Shown one piece after another: positions 1 through 13,200 of a DNA stretch of 60,000 nucleotides. The stretch is from the NCBI RefSeq assembly GCF_932526225.1, contig NC_064043.1:5139501-5199500 (forward strand), in the 5' to 3' direction. The notes below the pieces were generated by a model that worked only from the letters and a program-made list of their open reading frames with translations, was not told the origin of the DNA and ran no database searches. Position numbers and translations under genes: made by a program. The stretch's first letter is position 1; every line of letters starts with the position of its first letter. The DNA is from Nematostella vectensis. Its lineage: Eukaryota; Cnidaria; Anthozoa; Actiniaria; Edwardsiidae.

Positions 1-770
1 TATCGGGAACACTCAACACGTGTTGGATCAACATTATCAGCAACACACAACACGTGTTAGACCAACATTATCAGCAGCACACAACACGTGTTGGACCAAC
101 ATTATCAGCAACACCCAACACGTGTTAGACCAACATTATCAGCAACACCCAACACGTGTTGGACCAACATTATCAGCAACACACAACGCGTGTTGGACCA
201 ACATTATCGGCAACACACAACACGTGTTGGATCAACATTATCAGCAACACACAACACGTGTTAGACCAACATTATCAGCAACACACAACACGTGTTGGAC
301 CAACATTATCAGCAACACACAACGCGTGTTGGACCAACATTATCAGCAACACACAACACGTGTTAGACCAACATTATCAGCAACACACAACACGTGTTGG
401 ACCAACATTATCAGCAACACACAACACGTGTTGGACCAACATTATCAGCAACACTCAACACGTGTTAGACCAACGTTATCAGCAACACACAACGCGTGTT
501 GGATCAATATTATCAGCAACACGTGTTGGATCAACATTATCAACAACACACAACACGTGTTGGACCAACATTATCAGCAACACACAACACGTGTTGGACC
601 AACATTATCAGCAACACACAACACGTGTTGGACCAACATTATCAGCAACACCCAGCACATGTTAGACCAACATTATCAGCAACACCCAACACATGTTAGA
701 CCAACATTATCAGCAACACCCAGCACATGTTAGACCAACATTATGAGCAACACCCAGCACATGTTGATCC
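1..770. repeat. 34-bp minisatellite, about 22 copies
   Basis: The unit contains CAACATTATCAGCAACAC followed by the palindrome AACACGTGTT. Because 34 is 3x11+1, each copy shifts the frame by one, so all three forward frames look open. Those frames encode no recognisable protein. The array continues past the left edge and decays after about 640, where CACGTG becomes CACATG. It lies upstream of the first visible exon of the SVEP1-like gene, so it is probably intronic. Confidence 0.95.
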
Positions 771-1046
771 AAGACTATTCTAACATCATTTTAATACCAT
801 GTTGACGTCATTTTCATATTGTTTTAACTTCGTTTTGAAAATATTTTAGCATTACTTTTATATATAAATATCATCTTTATACTGTTTTAAGATCAATTCC
901 GTATTTTTTAGTATAGTTCCGCGATCATTAACAGCATTCCAATAACATTTTCACACTATTATCGACATCGTTTTAATACTACTTAACGTCATTCGAAAAA
1001 CCTTTTAACATTTTTTAAAATTTTTATCACTGTATCCATCCATCAG

Positions 1047-1277
1047 AGACCCGCTGCAAAGCTTACGATCCGCCAATCAACGGCGCTATCACTTGCCAGG
1101 ACTTGGCCATCGCCGGAGGGGATTACTGTTCAGCCATGTGCAACGGGGGGAAAGAGTTCTCAAGCAGACCTGCTACCTATTACATCTGCAAGACTGAGGG
1201 CTTTTGGCAAATTTTTGATTGGCCGATGCCGGGACAAGAGCCAGCTAATGACACTATGCCCTGGCCGGACTGCACAG
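1047..1277 (+). CDS. SVEP1-like exon: sushi-like module
   Basis: Acceptor CATCAG before 1047 and donor GTTGGT after 1277, phase 1-1. The product reads ...[11 protein letters not shown]...CNGGKEF...[10 protein letters not shown]..., the Cys/Gly/Trp pattern of a sushi (CCP) domain. It ends in DCTG. The last bases of the exon and its donor are duplicated about 63 bp downstream. Confidence 0.75.
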
Positions 1278-4200
1278 GTTGGTATAGGCAGATATGAAAC
1301 AATTAAGAGGCTCCCAATATGCCGTGGTCGGACTGCACAGGTTAGTTTCTGCAGATATGAAAAAATTGTGTTTTTAAACTTGGAAAGTTTGAAAGTCCGG
1401 CACTTTTCTGTTGGATATAGAATTCGTGGATTCGTGGTCGGTTTTTTTATGATGTCATGTTTAATATGTTTTTTTTTTCTGTGGGGAGGGGGCATTCAGC
1501 CTTCGTCGATCCTCCTTTGTGTATATATAAAGACGGCGGGGGGGGGGGGGGGGGGGGGGCTCGGAAAGCGAAATGAAAGTAGAGACATTTGGCACAGAAT
1601 ACCCTCTCAATGTCCCCCTATTTACGTCCTTTTACATAAGCCTAAATCAAGCTAAATTGCAAAAAGGCATCAGGCGTTTCTCGTTTGCTGAATATACCGG
1701 GGCTTGAAACTGATTTCCCTTTCCAGAGGTACTTGATCCTAGTGGAGAAAAGAAAGGCATGGAATGGCAATACCTGAGTGGGGACTGCTCGAATCCCAAC
1801 GTCCAGCAGGAGGCGAAGCGAAAGTTTATAGACGGCTTGGCGGCCATCATTGGTGGTGGCGATCCAACATTCTGTTCGTGGAGTGGAGCATGTAGGGTTG
1901 CCAATGTCCGGGTTACCTGTGGTGCAATGCAAACAGGGAGAAAGAGGGGACTGGCGGTGAGAAACACGCATGCTAAGTTTTTATGCTTAAATTAATGAAT
2001 ACATTAAGGACTCTTGATCTGATGACTTGCGACAATGTTGATTTGTTACTTTGAGTATAAAAATGTCATTTGAAAATTCAAAAAAGAACACCCTGGCTGA
2101 AATTTGGCAAAAAAGAGCACATATGATACAAACACATTGAAAAATATATTGTTTTTATGCATATTATTAAATTATGATCCTCTTCTTACATGCTTCTGAG
2201 CAGCGAAGGGTTGATCGAAGTGTTGATCGAAGTGTTGATCAAACGGTTGATCGAAGTGTTGATCAAAGGGTTGATCGAAGTGTTGATAGAAGGGTTGATT
2301 GAGGGGTTGGTCAAGCTATGAAAATAATACTAAGGTCCTCCGCACAAGCCTTCCCTTAGAAACGTCTCATTTTTTTCTATAAAATATTTAAGTCAGCTTA
2401 GAAGAGAGGACTGAATTCCACCCAGACGTCCTGATTTTGTGATATATTATTGAATTTGGTAAACAATATGGAAAGCAAGGTGTGGCTGGCTATGGTTTTT
2501 TAAAGGCTGTTTTTCAGACCGAGGAGAGTGTAAGTAGTTCTAACTGCTTATTCGCTTTTTTCTAGAACACGTTGATGATCGACTTTGATATTGAAGTAAC
2601 AGCAAAGGGTATGACTGATGACGAACGTAAGAAGAAACTTGACGAATACGTAAATAAAGTAAAGGCAGAAACACAAGGAAAACTTGCAAGTCTTAACATT
2701 CCAGGAGTTACTAGCACCTTCTACAAAATCCTCAAGGAGGACTTACAGCCCTCTCCTGTCTGCAGAAACGGATCGGTGTATGAACTCAACAAGGAGAATA
2801 AAAAGAAATGCAGTGAGTACAGAAAGAAATATCCAGATCCAAAAACCTTTTAAACAATAACAAAATTCTCACAATTTTGTAATACATTAATAAATAAAGA
2901 ATTAATAATAATAGCTTTAAATTTGAATTAGCAAAGTAAGGCTAAAATTTATTTCAATTCAAGCGAGTAACGCCCACAAAGAATCAATTTCTATCTGCTA
3001 TCAAATGTCGTCGATAAAGTTCATTTAGTCATAAGCTTTATTTATGGTTTTTTTTGCATATACGCCGTTGATTAAAATTCCTAACTTGTCTCTATACAGT
3101 GAGTTGCCCTCCAGGAAACTTCTACGATTCTGCGCAGTCGCAGTGCGTGTTATGCCCATGTGACACGTATGAGCATAACACAGGTAGCCTGGCTTGCCAG
3201 AAGTGTCCCAGTGGAACCTACACATTCAAGAGTGGAACAAAGAAAGGCAGCGAGTGCAAACGTGAGTGGTCCATCAGGCGCGTAGACCCTTGTCTAGCTC
3301 GCTCGTACAATTCCTCATTAGGTGCTATACCTATATTTATACCTATACCTGTACCTGTACCTGTACCTATACTTTTACCTATACCTATACCTGTACCTGT
3401 ACCTGTACCTATACCTATACCTATACCTATACCTATACCTATACCTATACCTATACCTATACCTATACCTATACCTATACCTATACCTATACCTATACCT
3501 ATACCTATACCTATACCTATACCTGTACCTATACCTGTACCTATACCTGTACCTGTACCTGTACCTATACCTATACCTATACCTATACCTATACCTATAC
3601 CTATACCTATACCTATACCTATACCTGTACCTATACCTGTACCTGTACCTATACCTGTACCTGTACCTGTACCTGTACCTGTACCTATACCTATACCTAT
3701 ACCTATACCTATACCTATACCTATACCTATACCTATACCTATACCTATACCTATACCTATACCTATACCTATACCTATACCTGTACCTATACCTGTACCT
3801 ATACCTATACCTGTACCTGTACCTGTACCTATACCTATACCTATACCTGTACCTGTACCTGTACCTGTACCTGTACCTATACCTGTACCTATACCTGTAC
3901 CTGTACCTGTACCTATACCTATACCTATACCTATACCTATACCTGTACCTATACCTATACCTGTACCTATACCTGTACCTATACCTGTACCTATACCTGT
4001 ACCTATACCTATACCTATACCTGTACCTATACCTGTACCTATACCTATACCTATACCTATACCTATACCTATACCTATACCTATACCTATACCTATACCT
4101 GTACCTATACCTATACCTGTACCTATACCTGTACCTATACCTGTACCTATACCTGTACCTGTACCTGTACCTGTACCTGTACCTATACCTATACCTATAC

Positions 4201-7200
4201 CTATACCTATACCTGTACCTATACCTATACCTATACCTATACCTATACCTATACCTATACCTGTACCTATACCTGTACCTATACCTATACCTATACCTAT
4301 ACCTATACCTGTACCTATACCTATACCTGTACCTATACCTGTACCTATACCTGTACCTATACCTGTACCTATACCTATACCTATACCTGTACCTATACCT
4401 GTACCTATACCTATACCTATACCTATACCTATACCTATACCTATACCTGTACCTGTACCTATACCTGTACCTGTACCTGTACCTATACCTGTACCTGTAC
4501 CTGTACCTGTACCTGTACCTGTACCTGTACCTGTACCTATACCTATACCTATACCTGTACCTGTACCTATACCTATACCTATACCTATACCTATACCTAT
4601 ACCTATACCTGTACCTATACCTATACCTGTACCTATACCTGTACCTATACCTATACCTATACCTGTACCTATACCTGTACCTATACCTATACCTATACCT
4701 ATACCTATACCTATACCTGTACCTGTACCTGTACCTGTACCTATACCTATACCTGTACCTATACCTGTACCTATACCTGTACCTATACCTGTACCTATAC
4801 CTGTACCTGTACCTATACCTGTACCTGTACCTGTACCTATACCTATACCTGTACCTGTACCTGTACCTGTACCTGTACCTATACCTGTACCTATACCTGT
4901 ACCTGTACCTGTACCTATACCTATACCTGTACCTGTACCTGTACCTGTACCTGTACCTATACCTGTACCTATACCTATACCTATACCTGTACCTGTACCT
5001 GTACCTGTACCTATACCTGTACCTATACCTATACCTGTACCTGTACCTGTACCTGTACCTATACCTGTACCTATACCTATACCTATACCTGTACCTGTAC
5101 CTGTACCTATACCTGTACCTATACCTGTACCTGTACCTGTACCTGTACCTGTACCTGTACCTGTACCTGTACCTATACCTATACCTATACCTATACCTGT
5201 ACCTATACCTGTACCTATACCTGTACCTATACCTATACCTGTACCTGTACCTGTACCTGTACCTATACCTGTACCTATACCTATACCTGTACCTGTACCT
5301 GTACCTATACCTGTACCTATACCTATACCTGTACCTGTACCTGTACCTGTACCTATACCTATACCTGTACCTATACCTGTACCTATACCTGTACCTATAC
5401 CTGTACCTGTACCTGTACCTGTACCTGTACCTATACCTGTACCTGTACCTATACCTGTACCTGTACCTATACCTGTACCTGTACCTATACCTATACCTAT
5501 ACCTGTACCTGTACCTGTACCTGTACCTATACCTGTACCTGTACCTGTACCTATACCTGTACCTATACCTGTACCTATACCTATACCTATACCTATACCT
5601 GTACCTATACCTATACCTATACCTATACCTGTACCTGTACCTGTACCTGTACCTATACCTATACCTGTACCTATACCTGTACCTATACCTGTACCTATAC
5701 CTGTACCTATACCTGTACCTGTACCTATACCTATACCTATACCTATACCTATACCTATACCTGTACCTGTACCTGTACCTGTACCTATACCTATACCTGT
5801 ACCTATACCTGTACCTATACCTGTACCTATACCTATACCTATACCTATACCTATACCTGTACCTGTACCTATACCTGTACCTGTACCTATACCTATACCT
5901 ATACCTATACCTATACCTATACCTATACCTGTACCTGTACCTGTACCTGTACCTATACCTATACCTGTACCTATACCTGTACCTATACCTGTACCTATAC
6001 CTATACCTATACCTATACCTATACCTGTACCTGCACCTGTACCTGTACCTGTACCTATACCTATACCTGTACCTGTACCTATACCTATACCTGTACCTGT
6101 ACCTGTACCTGTACCTGTACCTATACCTATACCTATACCTGTACCTATACCTGTACCTATACCTGTACCTATACCTGTACCTGTACCTATACCTATACCT
6201 GTACCTGTACCTATACCTATACCTGTACCTGTACCTATACCTGTACCTGTACCTGTACCTATACCTGTACCTGTACCTGTACCTATACCTATACCTGTAC
6301 CTGTACCTGTACCTGTACCTGTACCTGTACCTGTACCTATACCTATACCTATACCTGTACCTATACCTGTACCTATACCTGTACCTATACCTGTACCTGT
6401 ACCTATACCTATACCTGTACCTGTACCTATACCTATACCTGTACCTGTACCTGTACCTATACCTGTACCTGTACCTATACCTGTACCTGTACCTATACCT
6501 ATATTTTAAAGTCAGCGTTTCGCATTCTTGTTGCCCTTATAAGGGTTCCATACTTGCTGCCCTGTGTAAGCTTGCAGGAATTGGTGTTTACTTTGCTCTC
6601 ACTGACCGCCATTTTGAGGTATAGACGCTTGTGCTTTAGATTAACACAGGATTCCCGCGCGCTCGATCCAGGCCCTCTTAGCCAATTATGAAAGCGAGCG
6701 CTATTGATTGATATGTCATATTCAAACAGTCTAAAGAAGGAATAACGTCCGAAACGTCTCTTTTAATTTTTCCAGCTGTTTGTCAGGCCGGAACTTACTC
6801 CACGACTGGCCTGGAGCTCTGCCAGCCGTGTGCTATTGGCTATTATCAGAGTCACAAGCGGCAGACTACGTGTAACAAGTGCCCCGGGTCCACCATCACA
6901 CTGGAGGAGGGCGCTGACTCCATCAGCAAGTGTGGAAGTATGAACTCATCTTTAGTCTTTTGCCCTTTTTATTGGAACCGCATTGAAGGGACGCACGAAA
7001 TGCTGAAATTTTAGCGTTGCTTCGAAAAGCTAAAAAAATAACCACCCAGGACCTTTTGCTGTGAGGTAATTGCAACAAGTTACAAAAAGGATGGGTGTTT
7101 TGTATAAGCTGTATGGTATCTTTAAGGTGTATCTTATGCATGAAGCCGAAGTGAATTAGATCATTTGTTATGGAAAAAAAGTTCCTTTTGGGGATTGGTT

Positions 7201-10200
7201 GTATGCTCGTGCGATCCCGCAGTCGACGTGCGGTTTTCCAAATAAAAGTATGTTCTTTGGACGCCATCTTTTTCAGGTATGTTTTTTGTTAGAAATTGAT
7301 TATAAAACATCTTCGCGACGATGATGGTATTTTATTACAAAGATATAATATGTTATTACAAAGATATACTATGTGTACGCGGTCTTGTTTTAGTGCCATG
7401 CGCACCAGGAACATACTCTGCGACCGGAGTAGAGCCTTGTGCACCATGCCCCGTCGGCACGTACCAGCCAGACAAAATCAAATCCGAATGCATCAAATGC
7501 CCATCACCAAAAACCACGTTTGGAACTGGCTCCGTGAAGCTTTCTCAGTGCGTAGGTGAGTCAGCTATCCGCAAACAGCTAATGGCAGACAAGACGGATA
7601 ATATATTTATTTTTAATAACAGCCAATGACAAGGGATTCCATCTGTAATAGCAGCCAGCGATAAGTTTAAATGTAACATTGGGCCTTGCCTAATGGTTTT
7701 ATAAAACTACTTCAAACAGCGTTGTCTGTGCAAATAGCGAATAGGAAATTGATTTTTTAAGTAGGTGTATATCTTTCTGTTAAAATCCAAAAAATAAAAC
7801 ATTCAACTAATCATCTAACTAATCCTAATCTTTTTTAACAATATACAATGAGAGCTGTATAATTTTTTAAAACTCCTTTCCAGTCATCAACTTCTGTGAC
7901 TCGAATCCTTGTAATAATGGAGCCCAATGCAACAACATGGTGGACGGCTACAGATGCATGTGCAAGAGTGGATTTACAGGAAAGAACTGTGAGGTTGAGG
8001 AGGATGAATGTACCACGAACCCATGTGCTAATGGAGGCGCATGTGTCGACAAGGTGATAGCAGGCCCATAAAAGGATAAAATGTCTTTACTCCCGTTCAT
8101 TTTATCACGATGTGTGTTTCCTTCTCTCCCCACTTCACCCCCTCCCCGATCCCCGCCCTAAAATTCGCATACAATGTCTGAATAAAGGGGCGTTTTACCT
8201 CAGCATCGGCATAAAGACCCCTTGAGTTTGACATTTTTTCGATTTGTAAAAAATGCTTTTGGAATTTTTCTTAAATTTGATAGCTTTTATTGTGTTACAG
8301 CAGAAGTTTTGACTGTTATTTTCCCAATTGCCGTTCGGTAGATTGACGAGTATTACTTTAACTATCGCCTAAAACTCACGCTAATGATCTTTCACAGATC
8401 AACGGATTTGTCTGCACGTGCCCATCAGGGTTTACAGGACAATTCTGTGAGAAAGCAACCGTCGACTGTAAACCAGGCGCGTGCCGCAATAACGGCAAGT
8501 GTGTGGAGATACCTGGTGGGTTCCAGTGTCTTTGCTCCGATGGTTACGAAGGCGACTTCTGCGAGGTCAACACAAATGTAAGCAATAACAAAAAACTTAT
8601 CGCTTTTTATTTTTCATTCAATGAAATATGGGTAAATCGTGCGATGGAAAAAAAACAAATTGCTAGTTAAAATTGTTAAGCTTTTGCTTGGCTGATTTTG
8701 ATATGGACAACATTTTAATCTTGCTCGACAGTCTTCTTCTGGGCAAAATGTTTGGCCCAGAATGTCGACTATTAGGTCCACTAGCTAGAATAATACATTT
8801 CTGCCGATGGAATGTAATAATAGAGGCAGAATTGTTTATTTTGACGGCATGTGGATAACACGTGGGAATGTGAAGAGAGTGCAGTATGGGAGTATATAGG
8901 GGGAGACATAGCGTGCTAGTGTCACTCTAGCCAGCTCCTCTGTTTAAGCCATATTGACTTTTGCTAATTTTTTTGTGTGTATTTGTTTGTTTGTTTGTTT
9001 TAACTTTTTCTTCGGCTCTTAAGCCCCGAGAGCACGCAATGCTGAGCATTGGTTCGGGGAACACGGTCCAGAGTTTTTCCCACAGGGTTTTTATCTCTGG
9101 TTTACGTGTCCGGCTCAGTATTATCTTCTTGTAAATATAAAGTAGGTAATAATAATATTTCACCTTTTCAGATTGTAATTGTATTGGACATTCAGCAGTG
9201 CTTACTGCTTGTCAAATTGTTTTGCATTGTAATGTTCATTCAGCTGTGATTACTGCTCGCTGGGCGCTGGCTACATATCCAATAAAACAGGAGCTCTCCT
9301 GAACTGTTTTTTTTTTGTAAAGTGTTATGAAATGGAGGCAAAATGGCAGTTAAATCTCCTTGATAAATGTCTATTTACAGGAGTGCAAGAGTAGTCCGTG
9401 TCTAAATGGCGGCAAATGCACAGACGGAGTCAACAGTTTCACTTGCAACTGCCCGGCAGGGTACTCAGGGGGGAGGTGTGAGGACAAGACCAATGGATGC
9501 CGACCTGACTCCTGCCTGAATGGCGCCACTTGTACCGAGACCTCTTACGGTCACAGGTAACCCATCAAAATTGGTGAACATTTGCTAAATAGGTGTAGAG
9601 GACAGATAACTATGTTTATGTATGTTTTACTTAATATTTTATTCAACAAAACTCGATATATTTAAAGCAATGTATTCTTGTATTTTTTTCTAGTAAATTC
9701 AAAATCTGACCGTATGATTACTTTTAATTCTATAGATGCGCATGTGTTGCTGGATTCAGTGGAAATCGCTGTGAGACTGATATTAATGAGTGTGCGAGCA
9801 CTCCATGCGCCAACAATGGTCTTTGTGTGGATAAGGAAGGAGGCTTCACTTGCTTGTGTAAACCAGGCTTTAGCGGAACAACATGTCTGACAGGTTAGAG
9901 GGCAAAGTTGTGTGTTTTTAGATGAAGAATTGAGTCCAAAAGTAACAGGCTTTGATGTGAAAAAGTTTCCTACAGTACATAGTTTCCCCAGCTTAAACAA
10001 AATAAGTTCCCTTTTAAATGGCTCTACGTAGGAAGCTTAAAAAAATAAAATTTCTCAATAAACAAGTACTAAATCGCCCTCTTCAAATAACCGCTTATAA
10101 AAATATGGCCTCTTTTAGAGGCCATATTTCAACAGTTCTTGGGCAAATAATTGCTGACCCTACTCTACTTACGCACCTGCTTTCAACCAACCTACCCAGA

Positions 10201-13200
10201 GATCTAAAATAAATCACTATTCCAGCTAATAGACGTGCTCAAACGTTAGAACATCCGGCAAGTTAACATATTCAAGTAATTGTTTATGATCTTTAAGTCA
10301 TGTCTCACTTAGCGCAATATTTGTTCTAGCTGGCTCGACTGATTTTGACCTTGAGTTCGGACGCGCCCAAGGACGCGGTATGGCTGCGGTGAATTCTCGT
10401 CAGGAGCTGCGAGCGTTCACTGTATCATTCTGGATGAAGAGTGAAGGATCCAGCAACAATGAACCAGGGACGCCCATCTCGTATGCGGTCGAGGCCAGCG
10501 GTATGTATGAAATCTTTTTAAATGAGAACGAAATCTAGAGGTACATTTTGTTGAAACTCGTACTGTACTGCAAATAAAACTAAAACATAAAATTATTTTT
10601 CCCTTTATTTTTTGGTACAATTCAAGCAGAATGAGAACCTTGAGTTTAATTTACTCTATTTGTGTTAGCAAAGCTTTAGTTAACCATAGTCAAATTCAAA
10701 TTAAAATTGAAATAAATGTAGAAGCTGAAATTGGTAACAAACTCTCACCAACAATTTTCATCTGCTAAAATTTTACATAAAAAATTAACGAAATTACACT
10801 TTCATTTCAAGAGAAATTTCCTAGGCTTTATTCGCGCGTCATTTCTAGGCTCTGTTCTTGACAACGCGCTAACCATTCACGACTACAATGGTTTCAACGT
10901 CTGGATCAACAACGAGAAAGCCTCGACCAACGTTGCCGCCAATGACGGCAAGTGGCATCACATGGCATTCACGTGGAAGAGCAGCACGGGCGCTTGGAAG
11001 GTGTACAAAGATGGCACTAATGTTGGAAGCAGTGAGGCTGCATTCATGAAAGACCAGGTACAGTACAAATTTGAGTGTGGTTGCATAGTAAGTGTCTTAC
11101 TTGAATGTTAAGAATACGCGCGCTGCAGAAAAGATTTGAATTTTTGAAGAGAGAATTAATATAATTTCTTAAGAGAATGAGGTCCCTTGGTCTTTTTGCA
11201 CAGACCTCGGCCTGCGGCCCCGGTCTGTTCAAAAAGCCCGCGGGCTTAGATTTCTCAGTACGGACCTCGCGTTTGGTTAATAAGTAGTATATAAATCCAA
11301 AGACATATACATCGCCGCCTTGATATGGCTTTTTTAAATATTTGTACGAGAAGGAAAACTTATGCTGCTGAAGTGAAAGAATGAACCCTTTCTGGATTTA
11401 CAAGCCAAGAGTGCTCGACTCCAAAGCTTGAAAAAACGAGTCGATTTGTAAAATGACCTAAAATTACTTTTTACGCCAATTTTACCGACTTTTACATGAA
11501 AACATAATTTCTTTTATGTTATTTCATTTAGATTAGTTGTCTTTAGGGAAAATCGTCTTCAAACTCCGTGTTTGGACAATTCCCCCCCAACGCGCGCGAC
11601 AATTTCAATTTTGCTGAAATTTTATTTGCGATAAAAAAGGTAGCAAATCGTCTCTTTATACGGGGAAAAAAAGGCAAATCACTCGAGGAATTTACCTGCA
11701 TAATGTATATTAATTCAAGAGAAGTATTTTAGTGAATATATTATCTTACTGTCTGTGGAGAATTCAAGTAAAAGAAAACATTCTACGATCGATTCGAGTG
11801 GAAAGCGTCGACCGATTGGGACTAAATCATTTCACAAAAGTGTTGGTAAGAATTCAGAGGATGTCTTAATTAAAAGTTCTGCATTTGTGGATGATTAAAA
11901 GCATTGTGTGGAAATACGAACTGGATTTCACTGAATGGTCATTGCTCAAATGGCCAAGTTCTTCCGTGGGTAAGTCCAATATTTGTATATTTCTCTTGTT
12001 TATCTCTCCAAAGGAAACACTTCATATCGCTTGAAGTCTTTTTCACTGTGTTTCCACTTTTCTGCTTCTGGACAAATTTCTCTAATTCTTCCTGACTATT
12101 GCTGAAACTTCCGTCGCTCGTACTTGCGTGTTGTTGTTTTTCTCGGGTATTTTGTCTTCACTGGATAGTAAAACTCACTATCTGAATGATTTTCTTCGGT
12201 CATAGTAAAACGTATCGATATTTGGTATAATTTTTCTTTGTCAGACTTTGATTTGAGAGTTGAAAATTGCTAGCATAATTTTGCTTTGGTCGCCCGAGCA
12301 TTGGTGTCTCTCTCAACTCACAAAAGGAAGATTTTTTCATGATGCCCGACCATTATCATAGGATCTTGCCCGATCTTCAGCCAATCAGAGCGCGCGTATG
12401 ATCGTTGCCATATAATAAATGGCTTTAAAATTTTAAATTTCTGAATGATGCTTTTTTTAGGCAATCCTAGCTGGCGGTGTGTATGTCCTTGGATTTATAA
12501 GGGTTTCAATTCTTAAATTTCCTGAATGATGCTTTTTTTAGGCGATCCCAGCTGGCGGTGTGTATGTCCTTGGATTTATAAGGCTTTCAATTCTTAAATT
12601 TCCTGAATGATGCTTTTTTTAGGCGATCCCAGCTGGCGGTGTGTATGTCTTAGGTCAGGAGCAGGACATCGTCGGGGGTAACTTCAGCGCAAGTGAGGCA
12701 TTCCTCGGGCACCTTAGCCAGATGAACATTTGGAACTACGAAATCGACGAAAACGAGATCAAGGAGATGGGCCAACATTCAGACCATCGCCAAGGCAACG
12801 TAGTGGCATGGAGCGACTTCTTGTTGAAACTGGACAGCAATGTGCGCAAGATTCAACCATCGGCCAGCAGGCAAGGCATGTGAGATGAAAATCAACTGTA
12901 CTGTGGTCATGGCCAGTGCTATTATCATCATTATCATACAAACAAATACATATTTTATTAACAATATACATTGCCATACTTAGCATCACCATAATCAAAA
13001 ACCATTAACGTCATCTTCACCATATTCGCCATCATTATAATCTTTATTATCATTATCTTTATAAATAGAACATCATCTGTATTATTTAATCTATACTACC
13101 ATTTTATTTTTAGACTTTCATCGGGTCAAACAAATAGTAAACTACAAAGTTAATTTGATATATATTATCATCACTATTATAACCAACTCCGTCATTATCA

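Noticed and set aside
20-733. 237-codon ORF rich in His, Gln and Thr
   Set aside because: It is a read-through of a 34-bp minisatellite; each copy changes frame, so no frame is preferred.
3099-6691. Three overlapping ORFs of about 1,100 codons in the hexamer array
   Set aside because: They are produced by a stop-free 6-bp repeat in all three frames. Only the first 162 bp (3100-3261) is a real exon.
11904-11972. Possible extra exon ([13 protein letters not shown]) before a GTAAGT
   Set aside because: Inserting it would break the pentraxin domain between KDQ and AIPAGG, which join perfectly in phase 0.
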